Positions 31,428 to 41,491 of a stretch of 64,000 nucleotides of DNA are shown here, one piece after another. The stretch comes from Diabrotica undecimpunctata (lineage: Eukaryota; Arthropoda; Insecta; Coleoptera; Chrysomelidae), in assembly GCF_040954645.1 (NCBI RefSeq), contig NC_092803.1, positions 12,277,230 through 12,341,229 of the forward strand, read 5' to 3'. The position numbers were made by a program, and so were the translations under genes. The notes beneath the pieces were generated by a model. That model saw only the letters and a list, made by a program, of their open reading frames with translations, was not told the origin of the DNA and did no database searches. Position 1 is the stretch's first letter. Each line of letters begins with the position of its first letter.

Positions 31428-33010
31428 CACTTGAGTGCAAAATAATCGACTCAAAATTATTTTGCGAAAGTATGCCTCCTGTTTCAAGTTAAAAGTGTAA
31501 ATTTAAAAATATTTAGTGTACAATCATTAATCTCATTATTGAGTTTTACAAAAGTTTAGTTTTTGGTGAAGCGAATAACGGATTAAAAATAAAAATTTCA
31601 ACACGTAGAGACAGGTGTCAGAATTTAACTCATTGAAATCGACACGCATTGACTTGTTTCAGGTAATACCATGCGCATCAATTTCCATAGCGATCCACTA
31701 ATACATCAGTCCTTTTTATGAATTTCGCAAGTGCATTACAAATGGATACCTCATCCGTCGAAGCAGCTCAGGTAAAAGCACTATTAAGAGAAGGTCTAAG
31801 CCAGAGAGCTGTGACAATACGACTAAATTTAAGCCAAGCTGTGTCCCGAGTGTATCGTCGGTACCAAGATACTGGTGATTATGTCCGCCGACAAAGGGGG
31901 GACCGTAAACAAATAACAACGAAGGGAGATGATCGATTTCTTGTATCGAAATCCCTGAGAAATCAACATTTGACTCATGCTAATCTCAAAGAAGAGCTTA
32001 GAGAGGTCCGACGTGTGGTTACAGCGTTTGTACAGTCAGAAGGAGACTAAAGACATCAAAAAGGCAGCTACTGGTCACAAGATAACTGCATTCCAGAAAC
32101 AAAGGCGATTAGTATTTGCTCACGAACATCTGGATTGAGACGATTATTAATGGAGGCAGGTTCGACGAAAGTAGGATCTGCCCACACGACAACTACAAGA
32201 GGCGTCGAGTCTATACAAAGCTAGAAGAGCGATTTGCTTAATATTGTGTACGAGAAACTGTGTCATATGGCGGCAATTCTTGTATGTTTTGGGCAGGTAT
32301 TTCCATAGATGAAAAGACCGAGTTGGTTTTCCTGCTTGATGGAGAATGTGGAGGAGGTTTAACAGCAGATGGTTACATCTGAGACGTTTTGGAGAAAGGT
32401 GTGGTTCCATACGCGGAATTTATTGGTGATGCCTTTAATGTAATGCACGATGCCATACCGAACGAGTCACCACCACCTATCTGACTGAGGTCGATATACC
32501 TACAATAAATTGGCCTGCGTTGAGCCCAGACTTAAATCCATTAGAGCATGTTTTGGTGAGCTTAAACAAAGGGTTCAGGACAGACATCATGCACCAGGGA
32601 GCATAATGGAATCGAATGCTGCGCTTAATGATGAATGAAAAGCAATGCCTCAAGAATTTATTAGAAAAGTTATTTGATTCATGCGAAATCCCATAGAAAG
32701 TGTAATTAGGAATAGGGATGGTAATATCAAATACTGAAAAATAAAGGAATTTCTTTTTGTAATTAATGATTTCTCTGTTCAAACCGTCTTTCTTGAGTTC
32801 GTTCCAATGACGAATATTTAAGAAACTCTGTTCGTATTGAATATTATTTTTTTGAATGCGTCCTCCAAATAATTTAATAGCAGTTTTTGTAAGTTCAATA
32901 ACAAAGTTATTGTTTACACATTACATATTTTTATTTTCATATTTCTTACATTGAAACAGGAGGTGCAATATCAAATCTCGCTTTTGAATCGATTGTTTTG
33001 CACTCAAGTC
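31428..33010 (+). mobile_element. Tc1-like transposon relic with terminal inverted repeats
   Basis: The left end CACTTGAGTGCAAAATAATC (31428 on, after TA) matches the inverse of the right end (GACTTGAGTGCAAAACAATC, to 33010). A second shared block is CCTCCTGTTTCAA. The intervening plus strand encodes an N-terminal helix-turn-helix ('SSVEAAQVKALLREGLSQR', 'VSRVYRRYQDTGDYVRRQ', 31718-32050). After many frame breaks it reads the DDE core remnants 'MFWAGISMDEKTELVFL', 'WPALSPDLNPLEHV' and 'LKQRVQDRHHAPGSI'. The middle catalytic D region reads MHDAHRT, so the DN motif is damaged. Confidence 0.75.
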
Positions 33011-33354
33011 GAAGCTATATTTATAATCTCACTAGAATGCTACGATTCATCAAATAAGTGTATTGCCCTCTACATGGAATAAAAAACTTTGATTTTTGAA
33101 AGCTGGCAAATATAATTTGAACCGAGGAAATGATTGCAGGCATTTCTTCAATAAATATTAAGCAATAGTATGCAGGAAATTGCACACTATAATTAAGCTA
33201 CTAATCGATATGTTTCATAATTATACACAGTAAAACTATAGAAATTCTGGAAATTAAGATTAATGTGAGATTACAAATTAATAGACTATATTGTGATTGA
33301 ACAATTAGTTAGAAAGAAACCCTAATCTAAAGGTTAAAAGGACAAAGTGCTTGT
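33011..33354. other. Unassigned AT-rich stretch
   Basis: Nothing recognised. Confidence 0.4.
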
Positions 33355-33780
33355 AAAATCCATTTAAAATGAACAAAGATTTAAAACAAGGATGTTGCCT
33401 TCCATCGACTCGACCATTAACATGACTGACCAATATTTGAAATATAATCGGAACATGTCTTAAAACTCTGGAAGAGGAATTGTAAAAATATGGGAATTCC
33501 ACTAACAGAAAATAACATTCTATGCATACTGCGTCTTGCGCGAATGATCAAGTGATATTAATCCAAGAACATGAGGACTTTGTTCCCAGATATATCGACT
33601 CCCTCACAGCTCTTGGCATTAGCAGTAAAATTTGAACCAGTACCCCTAAATCTTGTATGTGTAAGTCTGCTGATATTTGTTTTAGTTACATTAATATGGA
33701 ATACCATTATTTCTGATACCAATGCTTAAGTCTGCACTGATCTATTAAATATAGTTGTCTCGAACGAATAAGGCTATGTT
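33355..33780 (+). pseudogene. Family-C LINE, RT palm fragment
   Basis: The plus strand with frame changes reads 'MNKDLKQGCCLPS' (KGLRQGC-LSP motif), 'CLKTLEEEL' and 'YGNSTNRK', then 'SCANDQVILIQEHEDF' at about 33535-33575, matching the FADDQV active site with the first D replaced by N. 'MCKSADICFSY' follows. It probably belongs with the family-C C-terminus at 34381-34818, although 600 bp of unrecognised sequence intervene. Confidence 0.55.
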
Positions 33781-34360
33781 GAAGAGCTGGTGTACTATCA
33801 TGTCGCAGTGTCTACTTCTTTTATGTGTTTCATAAATAACTATTCTTTAAACTTTTCGTCATTTTACCAAAAATATTAGTTATTTTAAAATACACAATCA
33901 TATACAAAATTACACAGGCTTGCTGTTACAATGTTGTCGCATGCTGATTTAAAGTCAACAAACATGTAGTAAAAAATACGTACAAACTTATGATTTTTTT
34001 ATTGTAGCAACCGTAAAATTAACATACATTCAACAACATGTCATAAAGAAACGGAACTATTACATCTTTGCTCAGTGCGATCATAACAAGAACATTTGAA
34101 ACAACTTCAAATGGATATAAATCGTCGTTATCCCAGTAATGTTAAATCCAAGGGCCATTACAAGCAACCGGTATCAGCTACGTTAAATAACTCCTTGCTG
34201 TCTACTCCTATCTAGCCTTTAGGAAAGTCGGATGGCATTTTGAAATAGTCCAGTAGAGTTTTACAAAATGTTATTAACCTATTTAGAGCTTTACCAAGAA
34301 ACAATTAATTATTTATTTGACAAAATCGTAACAAAAATATTTGCATAAAAATAGTACGTA
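33781..34360. other. Unassigned sequence between two family-C LINE parts
   Basis: No motif recognised. It may be an insertion or very decayed LINE sequence. Confidence 0.3.
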
Positions 34361-34380
34361 ATAAATATAGACACCGAAAT

Positions 34381-34818
34381 ATGAAGACAAAAACAAAGAT
34401 TTATAAAACATTAGTGCGAAGTATTATGGCATATGGGGCTGAAAATTGGATCATAAACAAGAAAGACAGCAGTAAGATAGTAGCAACAGAGATGGAATGC
34501 CTGCGAAGATGCTGCAGAGTAACAAGAATGGATAGGAGAAGTAATGACGAAATAAAGCACAGAACATCAATAGAAACAGACATACTAACATACATAGAAC
34601 AAAAAAGACCAAAGTGGTATGGACTTGTAAGAAGAACTAGCGACAGCAGATGGATAAAGAGAATAACCGAATGGAGCCCCATAGGAAGGAGGAAAAGAGG
34701 ACGACCCCGAAAATCCTGGAGGAACGAGGTACACGACCTCATGAGTAAAAGAGGCCTAATTGATGGAGAATGGAACAACAGAGAGAGATGGAAACGGTTG
34801 ACCGAGGGAAGGCAGTGA
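34381..34818 (+). pseudogene. Family-C LINE C-terminus, open frame, with (TA)n tail
   Basis: A 145-residue open frame: 'TKIYKTLVRSIMAYGAENW', 'ATEMECLRRCCRVTRMDRRS', 'DILTYIEQKRPKWYGLVRR', 'RWIKRITEWSPIGRRKRGRP' and 'EWNNRERWKRLTEGRQ' stop. This is the thumb plus basic C-terminal domain of an RTE-like LINE. Eighteen bases after the stop a pure (AT)n tract begins, which could be the LINE's own 3' repeat tail. It has no EN or RT catalytic core, so it cannot act alone. Confidence 0.75.
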
Positions 34819-34833
34819 ATATTGTAGAATCTC

Positions 34834-34836
<3 letters not shown>

Positions 34837-34897
<61 letters not shown>
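34837..34897. repeat. (AT)n microsatellite, about 60 bp
   Basis: Uninterrupted alternating A and T directly after the family-C LINE 3' end. Confidence 0.9.
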
Positions 34898-34901
<4 letters not shown>

Positions 34902-34904
34902 TCT

Positions 34905-35415
34905 ATGCTTATTATTATCTATTTTGCTTCTTCGTATTTTTCCATTAATTTCAAGATTTCATCAATCATATTGGGTTTCTTCTTGGCTGTACTTGACGTT
35001 AGTAGTTCTTTCCTAACAGTTTTTGTGACTTCTCTAAACTTCTGAGCTGTTTTTTACATCAAGTAAAGCATTACTGAGCCTGTACATGATTTGAGTTCGC
35101 AACCTTTAGATTATTGATTTTTGTTTGTTTGGTTTTCAGTTTTTTCCATTCTTCATTCAGTTCGTTCAATTCTGCTACTAACAAATTGTGATCAGAATTT
35201 ATATTCGCTATTGAATAAGTTTTAGCTATTTTACAGGTATTTTTGTATTTTTGATTTACCCTTATAGGTACAATAAATTTGATTTCATATGGAAGTACCA
35301 TCTTCACCGTCTTTTGGAGATTTTGAGGTATGCAATATCCGTGGAGGTAGTTCACGCTTACAGTTCTTTCTGTAAATGTACCGTGTTTCTCTGCTTGCAT
35401 TTCTTTCGCCAAGAA
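34905..35415 (-). pseudogene. Family-A LINE fragment: end of endonuclease and linker
   Basis: The minus strand reads 'VNQKYKNTCKIAKTYSI' and 'ANINSDHNLLVAELN' (catalytic SDH of the LINE endonuclease), then 'EEWKKLKTKQTKINNL'. Frame-shifted, it continues 'VTKTVRKELL' and 'KKPNMIDEILKLMEKYEEAK', the linker helix before the RT. The 113-residue minus frame 35071-35412 covers the first part. Confidence 0.65.
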
Positions 35416-35559
35416 AATATTAACAGAAAATAATGGTTTACAAATAAATTACAAATCTGACTTTAGCAGTTCTTTGGGACTATTTAAACTGGTATCGAAA
35501 GTGGAGAATTCCATAAAAAATTAAAAGAAAAACGGAAAGATAGGTAAAAATAATATTTG

Positions 35560-36115
35560 GGCTGATATTATGTTGAAATTAACAAAAGTTCAACCCTCAA
35601 AATTGTGAAGACTAGAGACTTCTAATAATATAAGCCTAATGGATTATGTATTGAAAATATTCCTAAAAATTCTGCATTCAAGAATAAACAAATTTTGAAG
35701 AAGACAGCAACTAAGCCAAATTTGGTTTTAAAAGCGCAGGGGTTAGTCAGATGTCATATACTGTACACAATTGATCACTCAAAAATATAATGACCTACCG
35801 AAAGACATATTTATAGCATTTGCAGACTATCAAAAAGCTGTTAATAGCACAAAACATCAAACAGTGATTAACATTCTTAATAAAATTGGACTCGATACAT
35901 AGGATCTCCAGATTATTAATAATCTATATTGGAATTAAATGGGGAAAGCTGCAGAATAACTACTAACTGTTATCAAAACAAAGGAAAATACGAGGTATGC
36001 GTCAAGGTTGTATTTTATCTCCTGAACTCCATAGCGTCTATATAGAGGAGATATTCCAGGTAGCGTTTCAAAACTAAGCAAAAGAGATTAAAATATGCCG
36101 ATCGTTATTCCGCCG
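35560..36115 (+). pseudogene. Family-A LINE RT fragment
   Basis: The plus strand reads 'LMDYVLKIFLKILHSRINKF', 'DLPKDIFIAFADYQKAVNST' and 'KHQTVINILNKIGLDT', with 'IINNLYWN' before a decayed 'RQGCILSPELHSVYIEEIFQ'. These match the ISLMSHxLKIFLRI, FIDYEKAFD, LYWNQ and RQGCILSPxLFNxYSE motifs of the family-A reverse transcriptase. The catalytic D of FADYQKAVN is shifted or changed. Multiple stops. Confidence 0.65.
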
Positions 36116-36329
36116 TTGTGAAGCATAGCGCCTGCTCTATTGATCTTTATACTGTGAATTTGACGTTTCATTTATTATTGCTAAGTTTCCCTAACGAACA
36201 TCCCGTAAACATTGTTACGAACATCCACTTTCTTTCGGGCTTTTTTGATAATGGAACCTGTACGTTAACGATTGTTAAGGCAGTTTCCAATTTTTGTTCC
36301 ACCTCTTTATGCGTATATGAAGTTTTTAG

Positions 36330-37700
36330 TCAAAGTTGGCATTTTTAAACACTCAACCTCAGACTCACGTAGAATCGTCCATTTTGCAATGCTGATTCTA
36401 CTACTTTGGCGAGTTGGTAGTCTTTAAGAGTGGTGTAGACATTGTGTAGCAGGTTTCTGTGGTTGGCAATCCACAGCAAGCAATGACCTGCTTGCTGTGG
36501 ATTGATTTTTAATATTAATTTGAAGCTATTTTCTCATTAAAATGGTAATTGATTTTTAAGTCAACCGCTTTCTTTATGCGCTGCAGGATAAGTCTTTCAT
36601 ACAGCTTAGGTAGAAGGCAGGAAAGCGATATAGGGCGGTAACTCTTTGGCGTTTCTAGGTCTCTCCCAGGTTTAAGTATAGCTATGTCTTTTGCTTTTAT
36701 TCACGGTTTTAATATTTTGAATGTCGTTCGCTAGTTATTGAACAGACATAGAATATAATTTTTTGCCACGGTGCCAAGATGATTAATTTGCTCCAACCAT
36801 GTATAATCGATTCCTGTGGCCTTCATATTTTAAAGTTAATTTATTACTTTTTTTTCATAGTTAAAAGTATTTTGAAGTACTATTTCTTGGTTGTAAGGAG
36901 AGGGGTTAGTACCTGTTTTTTAAATCTGGTGTTAGGTTTGCCGTTAAGGAATAGTTAGTGGGCAATCTGATTGGAAGTAACGTTCAAAAACACTCTGCTA
37001 ACCTTTAAGTCGTATTTACTTTCCTTATCAGGATCTAAGTAATGTTTCTCCTGTGAGGTATATCCAAACGCTCAAGTGTTTATATCAATTTCTTCTGTCG
37101 AGCTTTATTCAGTGCTGTCATAAAGGCGTTGCGACAATTTTATTGATTCCTTGCTGAATGGGTCTTTATTAAATACTCTTTCATACTTGTTTAAGGTGCT
37201 TTTGGAGACATATAATAGGCCTGGTATCAATTGTTACCCAGAGCTTCTTAATATATGCTACTTAGACACCCTTTGCAGGATTTGTATGAAGGTTGGATAA
37301 TTTTTCGGTTCTATAGATTCGAATTCGGTATCTATGTCGTCAGAGAGCTCAGGTCAGTTGGCCTTTTTAAAGTCTTTGGAAGGATATTTCAGTTGTTTTA
37401 ATAGCTGCATATATTTGAAGACCTATTGGCAGAGTTTTTTGGATTGCACCATATTCTGCATATTCTTAGGCAGCTAACCGTTTGTATCAGATTCAATATA
37501 GCTTTTTGATGTACTATGGCTATTAAGATCTCCTACTACGAACCGATTTTCCTGTTTTCAAAAATTGTTCGGCATTTGTAGGGTAAGTGATTTGCCGGCA
37601 GTGTTTCAGTGTCTTCGGTAGATTTCTTTTCCCTAAATGTTTTGGTTATATTGGTGTTCCGCAAATGATTCAAGAAGAATATGATAATTCTGTGTTAGAC
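36330..37700 (-). pseudogene. Jockey-superfamily LINE, endonuclease to RT fingers, heavily decayed
   Basis: Read from 37700 down. The endonuclease piece 'ENRFVVGDLNSHSTSKSYIE' and 'DIDTEFESIEPKNYPTFIQI' comes first. The linker follows ('KSTLNKYERVFNKDPFSKES', 'VTSNQIAH'), then the RT start 'RTTFKILKPWIKAKDIAILK' and 'YRPISLSCLLPKLYERLILQ'. The order GDLNxHxTxW, F-N-PFS, SNQIAHxL, AILKPG, YRPISLLxxxxKLYERLIL fits a jockey-like ORF2. Stops occur throughout. 37701-37870 may hold earlier endonuclease sequence. Confidence 0.65.
36467..36504. repeat. Perfect 16-bp inverted repeat, 6-base loop
   Basis: CAATCCACAGCAAGCA (36467-36482), loop ATGACC, then the exact inverse TGCTTGCTGTGGATTG (36489-36504). 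It lies inside the decayed jockey-like LINE. Confidence 0.9.
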
Positions 37701-37870
37701 TAATGCCAAAAAAAGATGAACATATTAAAAGTCAGGTATTTTGTACAGAAATATAGCTCAAATCATTCGAATGGAACAGATCACTCTGTAATCCTGGTCT
37801 ATAGAGACGTCAGCCGGTCGAAATTATTGGCAATCCTTTAAAGTGTAATGAATTGTTAGCGGCTAGTAAA

Positions 37871-38229
37871 ACCGCGTCTAATATCTTGCAGGAATTATTG
37901 GAATGGCCCGAAGCAGCAAGTTCTCCTTCTCGATCCCTCGGTCAACCGCATTGTTACGGCATTACTGGCTAATGAATATAAATGTAGTGGAGAAACTTAC
38001 AGTAGGAAAACTGTTTAATCTCTCCAGGAGTTTTTTCTGTAGATCGAGGGTAGCCCGGCATGAGCGACTTGATAATTTGGAAAAACAAGTGGGGAAAAAT
38101 TTTATTGTTTGCTTGTCCTTTAAATCCACAAGCTTAAAAAGAATAGTTTTAAAAGAATAGAACAAATTTTTTTTCTACCAAACTTGGTATGGATGAATTA
38201 GGAATAACAAGTTATTTTAAAATATGCTC
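37871..38229. other. Unassigned stretch
   Basis: An 85-residue plus frame (37903-38160) has no recognisable motif. Nothing firm. Confidence 0.35.
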
Positions 38230-38320
38230 AAATATATAGGGTATCCCATTTAAATTAAATAAGTTGGTTGTATTTTCGGCGAAACCGGAAGTAGAATAGT
38301 TGGAGAAGGTGGAGGTATAT
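38230..38320 (+). repeat. Left arm of a ~90-bp inverted repeat
   Basis: AAATATATAGGGTATCCCAT onward to GGCGAAACCGGAAGTAGAAT matches the reverse complement of 43338-43422 closely for 63 bases and more loosely for about 27 further bases. Confidence 0.8.
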
Positions 38321-39013
38321 CGACTACTGAAGACACAACTGTTTGCTATAGCTTTTACGAATTTGAAACTTATAATATGGACATTTAGTTCATTCAGTTA
38401 ACCAATTACTGCTTCAAAAATATTATAAAATAATTACAAATATTTTAAAAATACATATTTTTGAAACTTAATAGTAATATCGATCAATCGGTTAATATCG
38501 ACTATGGAGATTGGTAATATCTCGATCAAGGATAGGAAATATTGATCACAGATTGACAAGTTCAATGATTAGGTTTACTTAGGTTTAAGTATAAAAGCCA
38601 TATTTTTTTAGTTACATTTAAAGTTTGAGCAAATATAAAGAGTAACAGTATCCGCTTCCGTTCAGTCTGCATGAGCCCAGAGACCGCAGAGACGACATCT
38701 CCACCATAATTAATTTGATCCAAACTCCGAACATACTGCACATATCGCTTTCTCGTGTTTGGTGTACTTTCACGCCATAAGTCTTCTTCACTAATTTTTC
38801 TGTTTTTATCTTAGTAGCTCCAATTGTTCGTTTAACATTTTTAACTTTATTCTTCTTTTGATTTTTTTGTTCCTTATTTTCTAATTATTCTTTTAATGGT
38901 GTTGATGTTAAAATGGTCGAGTGTTGAGTTCGCCTGCTTCTAGTTGTTGTATAACTACTGACTGGTAGTACCGGTAGAGGGCATAGTTCACTGAAAGATA
39001 TACGAGATAAGCT

Positions 39014-41114
39014 TTAATTTTTTAGCTGCACAGATTTGTCCTTATCGTCACTCAGATCAATGTCTGTAACTTCCTCTAATTCTGATTCAGATAAAGAATC
39101 TTCTGATGATGATGCTGCTTTTGGTCTCAGTTTTTCATTTTGGACTCCACTGGGCCCTGGTAGTTCATCTTGGGATACTGGTTTTGGCGATGATGTTTGA
39201 TGTGTACCGGGCAGAGAAAAATTATCTTGATATTGTTCAACTAGTGGTATAAATATTAATTTTTCTTCACAAACAACATCGGGATTGAAGGGAAAGATCC
39301 CTGTAGTTCGAAAACCATTTACAGCCTTCTCAATAGACATAACCCTATTAAAAGCATTTTTAATAACTTCCGCAAGATCTGTTATATTGATTTTCTTAAA
39401 TTTTTTTGTTATATATACTTGACATATTTTTGGTAGTAAGCTGTCTTGAATGGAGGAAAAATGTGATATATAGAAGCTGGAGATGGCGTGAGGTGTGCAA
39501 TGGCAGTGAAAGCAGATTTATTTCTGTGTCGCGACAAAAATTGTAGAAAGCCAGACTTGAATGCGTTGTGTTGTTATCTAGCACTAAAAGAACTTAATGG
39601 TCTTTAAGAAGCATTAACATGCCGCTGAAAATTTTTCAACCATTCCAAGAAAAGTTGTTCCGTTATCCACCCTGATTTGGAGCATCTGCTTATTGCCCCA
39701 ATAGGACCGATTTTGTCCAAATCTTCTTTCATCCGATTTCTTCTATAAATATACATAGGTGCAATATATGGATCTGATGAACTAAAAGCGCATTCTACCG
39801 TCGTGGTTTGCCCTGTTTCACCACTGGTAATTGCACCAAATTGTTTCTGACCTTTGATAATTTTACAGGTAATATGAACATTACTAATACCCGTCTCATC
39901 AACATTAAAAATTTGATGACATTCAAATTTGTAACGATCACATAGAGTTGACAAGTTTTTGTAAAATATCTTTAGTTCTTGACGATTAAAAAAAGTAATT
40001 CTACTCAAACTTGTTGCTTCTGGTTTACGCAAACTGAGTTCTGGATGACGGTGCATAAGTGAATAAAACCAGTCTTTTCCACACACTTTTGTTGCCATTT
40101 TAAATGGATGTTTAATTTTGTTTTGCTCTGCATATTCAAAAACCATTTGATGTATAGTACGGGACGTAAGGCCAAAAAACAGTTAAGCTTTCGACAGTTC
40201 TAAAATTTTAGATACAAAGTCGGATTCCTCTTCCTTGGTTAAGACAGCTTTTCTTCCTAGTGTAATTCTTTTGGCCTCGAAACGACCTCTTAATCGGTCT
40301 ATTAATGTTCCATAAGGGATGTTGTATAACTTGGATGCTCATCTGCAAATCCAGATTAAGTAGCGCATGTTATGCATTGAGAATTCTTTCACGTCTCTTT
40401 CATACATCAATATTAAAAACAGTATACTTTGCCCATTTTTACTCAATAGCCAAATATCGCATTGAAGTCTGGGGTTGTACTTCTGAATTAGAGCAGATAT
40501 TCGTACTTCAGAAAAGAGCTATTAGGATAATGTATAAAATGAAATTTAGAGATTCTTGTAGAGGCATCTTTAGACAAAAAAAAAATATTCTTACAATTCC
40601 TGGTCTGTATATATTTTTGTGTATAATGTATTTACATAGAAAAATTTATGAATTTAGTAAATTTTAATTTAACCATATTTATTCAACAAGATTCAGAGAC
40701 AATCACTTTATGCTTACACAACATTCTTCTGTTTTGTTGGAAGGTAGTACACATTATGCAGCCATAAGTTTCTTTAACAAATTACCAATAGATATACGAA
40801 TGAATTTACATCAGCCAAACTTTCGGAGGTGTGTACATCAATACATTTGTGAGCTAGAGCCATATTCTAAAAATAACTTTTTAAGTATGTTTTATCGTGT
40901 TTATTAATTTATATACTTTTAAGATGTATGTCTGTAACTTTGACTTGTCTCATACATGTACTTTGTATAATGTCGCATGTGATCAATAAATTTGACTTGA
41001 CTTGGCTTGACATCTTATCGAAAGTATTTTGTCAGCTATATCGCTGATGGCTCTTTTCATCGCCTCTTCGCTCCGTGAGGACCGTGTTGTTTTTCTGTGA
41101 TATGTTCGTGGCAT
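39014..41114 (-). pseudogene. pogo/Tigger-like transposase (DDE_1 type), decayed and split
   Basis: ATG at 41112-41114 opens 'PRTYHRKTTRSSRSEEAMKR' then 'DIADKILSIR'. A LINE (40345-41010) interrupts, and the frame resumes with the HTH 'SKLYNIPYGTLIDRLRGRFE', 'KAVLTKEEESDFVSKILELS' (then a stop) and 'KDWFYSLMHRHPELSLRKPE'. The catalytic core is 'IFNVDETGIS' (first D), 'MLDNNTTHSS' (second D) and 'RHLQLLYITFF', where the expected third D of the LQPLD motif is Tyr. The C-terminus has 'AVNGFRTTGIFPFNPDV' and an acidic tail. The protein was about 500 residues, normal for the family. Breaks lie at 40185, 39600 and 39390. Confidence 0.8.
40345..41010 (+). mobile_element. LINE 3' fragment (CR1/jockey-like) inside the pogo gene
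   Basis: The plus strand encodes 'SRLSSACYALRILSRLF', 'KTVYFAHFYSIAKYRIEVWG', 'EQIFVLQKRAIRIMYKMKFR', then after a frame change 'FRDNHFMLTQHSSVLLEGST' and 'AAISFFNKLPIDIRM'. This is the RT thumb and C-terminal region of the group with A-I-R-x-I motifs. It ends with AATAAATTTGACTTGACTTG, a short tandem tail typical of these elements. CATCT at 40340-40344 and 41011-41015 may be the target duplication. Confidence 0.75.
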
Positions 41115-41215
41115 CTAAAATAAATAACAGCAACTGAGACCCACAATTAGGGTAATATGGATCACGTTGGGGTAATATCGACCACTATGGTCGATTTTAT
41201 CCGAAAGTGTGCTCA

Positions 41216-41491
41216 TTGTTGACATGAACTTTTTTAGGAAACGCTTAACCTGAAATTATATGATTTTGTAATATCTGTATTCTAGGAATATGTTTTTATG
41301 CATTGTAAATACTAAACGGCTGACTTCAGCTAATAAAGGAGCCTTTACCTTAAAATACGATTGTAGAATCTTATAAAAATCTTCCACAAAACACAAATTT
41401 ACTAGACATAGCCTATGGTATATAAAAAACGACTAAGTGGCCAGTGCACCACCAGTTGATGCGTTCAACATGTGTGCATTCGTTTTCATCA
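41216..41491. other. Spacer between pogo and RTE copy 1
   Basis: AT-rich with no recognised feature. The RTE 3' tail (CATCATCATC on plus) is at 41478-41500. Confidence 0.4.

Larger units (their letters stand above)
38480..41215 (-). mobile_element. pogo-like transposon, interrupted by a LINE
   Basis: The transposase gene on the minus strand (41114 to 39014) is bracketed by related text. GGTAATATCGACCACTATGG is at 41181-41200. TAATATCGACTATGGAGATT and TAATATCTCGATCA are at 38494-38530. These look like repeated terminal or subterminal motifs. The precise ends and TA duplication could not be fixed. Confidence 0.55.
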
